A DNA stretch of 17,127 nt. It comes from Acholeplasmataceae bacterium (GTDB lineage: Bacteria > Bacillota_I > Bacilli_A > ML615J-28 > CAG-698). This document shows positions 15,900 through 17,127 of the stretch, piece after piece (position 1 is the stretch's first letter; each line of letters begins with the position of its first letter). The position numbers and the translations under genes are program-made. The stretch lies in NCBI GenBank assembly GCA_012841765.1, contig DUUA01000030.1:1-17127 (forward strand). Reading direction: 5' to 3'. Below the pieces are notes generated by a model that saw only the letters and a list, made by a program, of their open reading frames with translations, made no database searches and was not told the DNA's origin.

Positions 15900-16814
15900 T
15901 TACTTTAAAGCATTAACAATTGTAGAAACGTTCGTTTTTACAGCTTGGATGTATTCAGCATCAATTCCATTCCCAAGGGAATCAGAGTATAACTCCCCAC
16001 CAATTTCTAAAGTATAATTTCTACTTTTAGAAGATGCTATAACAGAATCTATTGTTTTTTGAGGAACAGAGTTTTCAACAAAAATAGCCTTTACATTTTT
16101 CTCAATAACTAAATCAACTAAATTATTAATATTTGAAATAGATGCCTCACTTTCAGTAGAGATACCTTGTATCGCTTCTACTTGGAATCCATATGCATCT
16201 GCAAAGTATTGAAAAGCATCATGCGCAGTAACTAAAATTCGTTTATCTTCTTCTAACTCTTGCACTTGAGAAATTATCCATTCATTTAAATCTTGTAATT
16301 CTTTAATATATTTATTGCCTCTAGTTAAATAATATTCAGCATTGTCAGCATCATATTCCGATAATTTTTCTACTAAGCTTTCAGCAACAACAATCCAGTT
16401 TTCAACATTAAACCAAATATGAGGATCGGTATTGCCTTTACTATCATAAAGTAGACTACCTCCGCTTGAAATTAAAGCCATTCCTGAATTTAGGCTTGCT
16501 TTTTCATTACTAAGCTGATCTAAAACGTCTACCATTTTACCTTCTAAGTGCAAACCACCATAAACAATAAAATCACTTTTAGTTAAAGCATTAGTATCAC
16601 TCGCTTTTGCAGCATATGAATGTGGGTCTACCCCTACTCCCATTAAAGTAGTTACTGCGACTTTATCGCCACCAATTTGTTTAGATAAATCACCTAACAT
16701 AGTTGTTGTAGCAACAATATTAACTTTACCTTCAACATATTCATAAAACCCTCCGCATGCTGTTAAAATAAATGTAAATAACAACATAATAAACATCATC
16801 ATATATTTCTTCAT
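15900..16814 (-). CDS. mntA: Metal (Mn/Zn) ABC transporter substrate-binding lipoprotein (TroA/PsaA/ZnuA family)
   Basis: A 304-residue lipoprotein, anchored outside the cytoplasmic membrane, that captures the metal ion. The lipobox LTAC ends in Cys20 after a Lys-Lys and hydrophobic signal sequence. Cluster A-I family landmarks are VATTTMLGDLSKQIGGD (34-50) and the ligands His65 (DPHSY), His132 (DPHIWF), His198 (TAHDAF) and Asp278 (YSDSLG). This His3Asp set equals TroA; Mn-specific PsaA/MntC-type proteins have Glu in place of the third His. There is no long His-rich loop, unlike most ZnuA proteins. First gene of the five-gene operon, with an AAGGAG ribosome site and a strong promoter overlapped by a dyad. 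The metal is therefore Mn2+ and/or Zn2+; the regulator favours Mn2+. Confidence 0.9.
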   Translation of the reverse strand: MKKYMMMFIMLLFTFILTACGGFYEYVEGKVNIVATTTMLGDLSKQIGGDKVAVTTLMGVGVDPHSYAAKASDTNALTKSDFIVYGGLHLEGKMVDVLDQLSNEKASLNSGMALISSGGSLLYDSKGNTDPHIWFNVENWIVVAESLVEKLSEYDADNAEYYLTRGNKYIKELQDLNEWIISQVQELEEDKRILVTAHDAFQYFADAYGFQVEAIQGISTESEASISNINNLVDLVIEKNVKAIFVENSVPQKTIDSVIASSKSRNYTLEIGGELYSDSLGNGIDAEYIQAVKTNVSTIVNALK

Positions 16815-16831
16815 ATATTCAATCTCCTTTT

Positions 16832-16859
16832 TAAATTTTAAGGATAACCTTAATATTTA
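16832..16859. promoter_or_regulatory. Candidate MntR/TroR operator at the transcription start of the metal operon
   Basis: The core TTAAGG-ATAA-CCTTAA (16838-16853) has perfect 6-base arms. The symmetry continues outward after one mismatch with TAAAT (16832-16836) mirrored by ATTTA (16855-16859). It begins a few bases after the -10 box and covers the predicted start site, the place where MntR/TroR-type repressors bind. Confidence 0.6.
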
Positions 16860-16863
16860 TTAT

Positions 16864-16893
16864 AGTATACACTTATTAATATATAATTGTCAA
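16864..16893 (-). promoter_or_regulatory. Promoter of the metal ABC transporter-regulator operon
   Basis: A perfect TTGACA (16893-16888) and TATACT (16869-16864) on the minus strand are separated by 18 bases. No other promoter is apparent before the downstream genes, so all five genes including mntR should be read from here. Confidence 0.75.
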
Positions 16894-16921
16894 TTTTTAT
16901 AATCATAAAAACACTTTCTAA

Positions 16922-16949
16922 TTGACTATTATTTCTGTTATGATATAAT
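16922..16949 (+). promoter_or_regulatory. Promoter of the cyclic-di-AMP riboswitch transcript
   Basis: TTGACT (16922-16927) and a perfect TATAAT (16944-16949) have a 16-base spacer. The aptamer begins about 10 bases downstream. It is back to back with the metal operon promoter. Confidence 0.75.
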
Positions 16950-16957
16950 TAATTTAA

Positions 16958-17075
16958 TGAAATCTCCGAATCTATGCGGAGTGGGGGAACCAATTTTTGG
17001 GGTGAATCAATTACTTTGTAAGGATACTTAATGTCCTGAACCCGTCAGCTAACCTCATAGGAGTGATTAATCGTA
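16958..17075 (+). ncRNA. Cyclic-di-AMP riboswitch (ydaO-yuaA type)
   Basis: The aptamer shows the conserved blocks of this class in order: CTCCGAATC (16964-16972), GGGGGAACCAA (16983-16993), TTTGGGGTGAATC (16996-17008), a variable stem, AAGGATACTTAATGTCCT (17020-17037), then GAACCCGTCAGCTAACCTC (17038-17056) and a closing AGGAGTGATT. ACCCGTCAGCTAACCTC is diagnostic. These RNAs sense c-di-AMP and usually switch off genes for K+ or osmolyte uptake, or cell-wall hydrolases. No strong terminator hairpin is visible before the window ends, so how it acts and which gene it controls (outside, to the right) cannot be told. Confidence 0.92.
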
Positions 17076-17127
17076 TAATTTTTAAATATTAAAATTTGTT
17101 ATTTTTTTATAAAGTAATGGATTTTAT
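17076..17127 (+). other. AT-rich leader downstream of the riboswitch, gene not reached
   Basis: Together with the promoters and riboswitch this completes the gene-free stretch from 16815 to the window end. It contains A/T runs but no ribosome site and no clear GC stem. An ATG at 17117 lacks a ribosome site and cannot be called as a gene start. Confidence 0.5.

Noticed and set aside
17117..17127. Start of the riboswitch-controlled gene at the ATG at 17117
   Set aside because: No ribosome site precedes it, and three codons are too few to judge.

Overview
This is an AT-rich bacterial window from the low-GC Gram-positive/Mollicutes-related world (Bacillota or Mycoplasmatota; an Izemoplasma/Acholeplasma-like or Erysipelotrichia-like source is possible, but this is inference). 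Supporting signs are strong AGGAGG-type ribosome sites, sigma-A-type promoters (TTGACA/TATAAT), a YolD/UvrX pair, a ydaO-type cyclic-di-AMP riboswitch and a lipoprotein metal-binding subunit. TGG encodes Trp and TGA acts as a stop (end of mntB), so the code is the standard one and not the Mycoplasma code.

Layout, left to right. (1) 1-935, minus strand: an MBL-fold hydrolase followed by the first codons of a NifX-like protein cut by the window edge, behind a strong promoter with a palindrome. (2) 1039-3898, minus: a two-gene unit made of a GNAT acetyltransferase and a 702-residue fusion of Zn/Fe-S finger, PP-loop ATPase, flavodoxin and 2x[4Fe-4S] ferredoxin. This is the most novel-looking item here. 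(3) 3911-6175, minus: a Y-family DNA polymerase (UvrX/YqjW class), a YolD-like protein and an unknown two-helix membrane protein. (4) 6228-8564, minus: tdh-kbl, which converts threonine to glycine plus acetyl-CoA. (5) 8582-12312: a YwaF-like membrane protein (minus) and an MgtA-type P-type ATPase (plus), transcribed divergently from a 213-base region. That region carries a shared 9-base motif and near-identical translation leaders in inverted orientation.

(6) 12283-16893, minus: a five-gene metal uptake operon in the order binding lipoprotein, ATPase, permease, permease, DtxR/MntR-family regulator. This order matches the Treponema troABCD-troR operon. A dyad at the predicted transcription start is the obvious candidate operator for the last gene's product. 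Both permeases carry winged-helix-like cytoplasmic tails. (7) 16922-17127, plus: a promoter and cyclic-di-AMP riboswitch whose regulated gene lies outside the window.

The recurring theme is metal and redox handling (Mg2+, Mn2+/Zn2+, Fe-S proteins), with a mutagenic repair unit and an amino-acid catabolic unit between. Every transcription unit is bounded by a visible hairpin terminator or promoter, except at the window edges. No tRNA, rRNA, CRISPR array, insertion sequence or phage gene was found.
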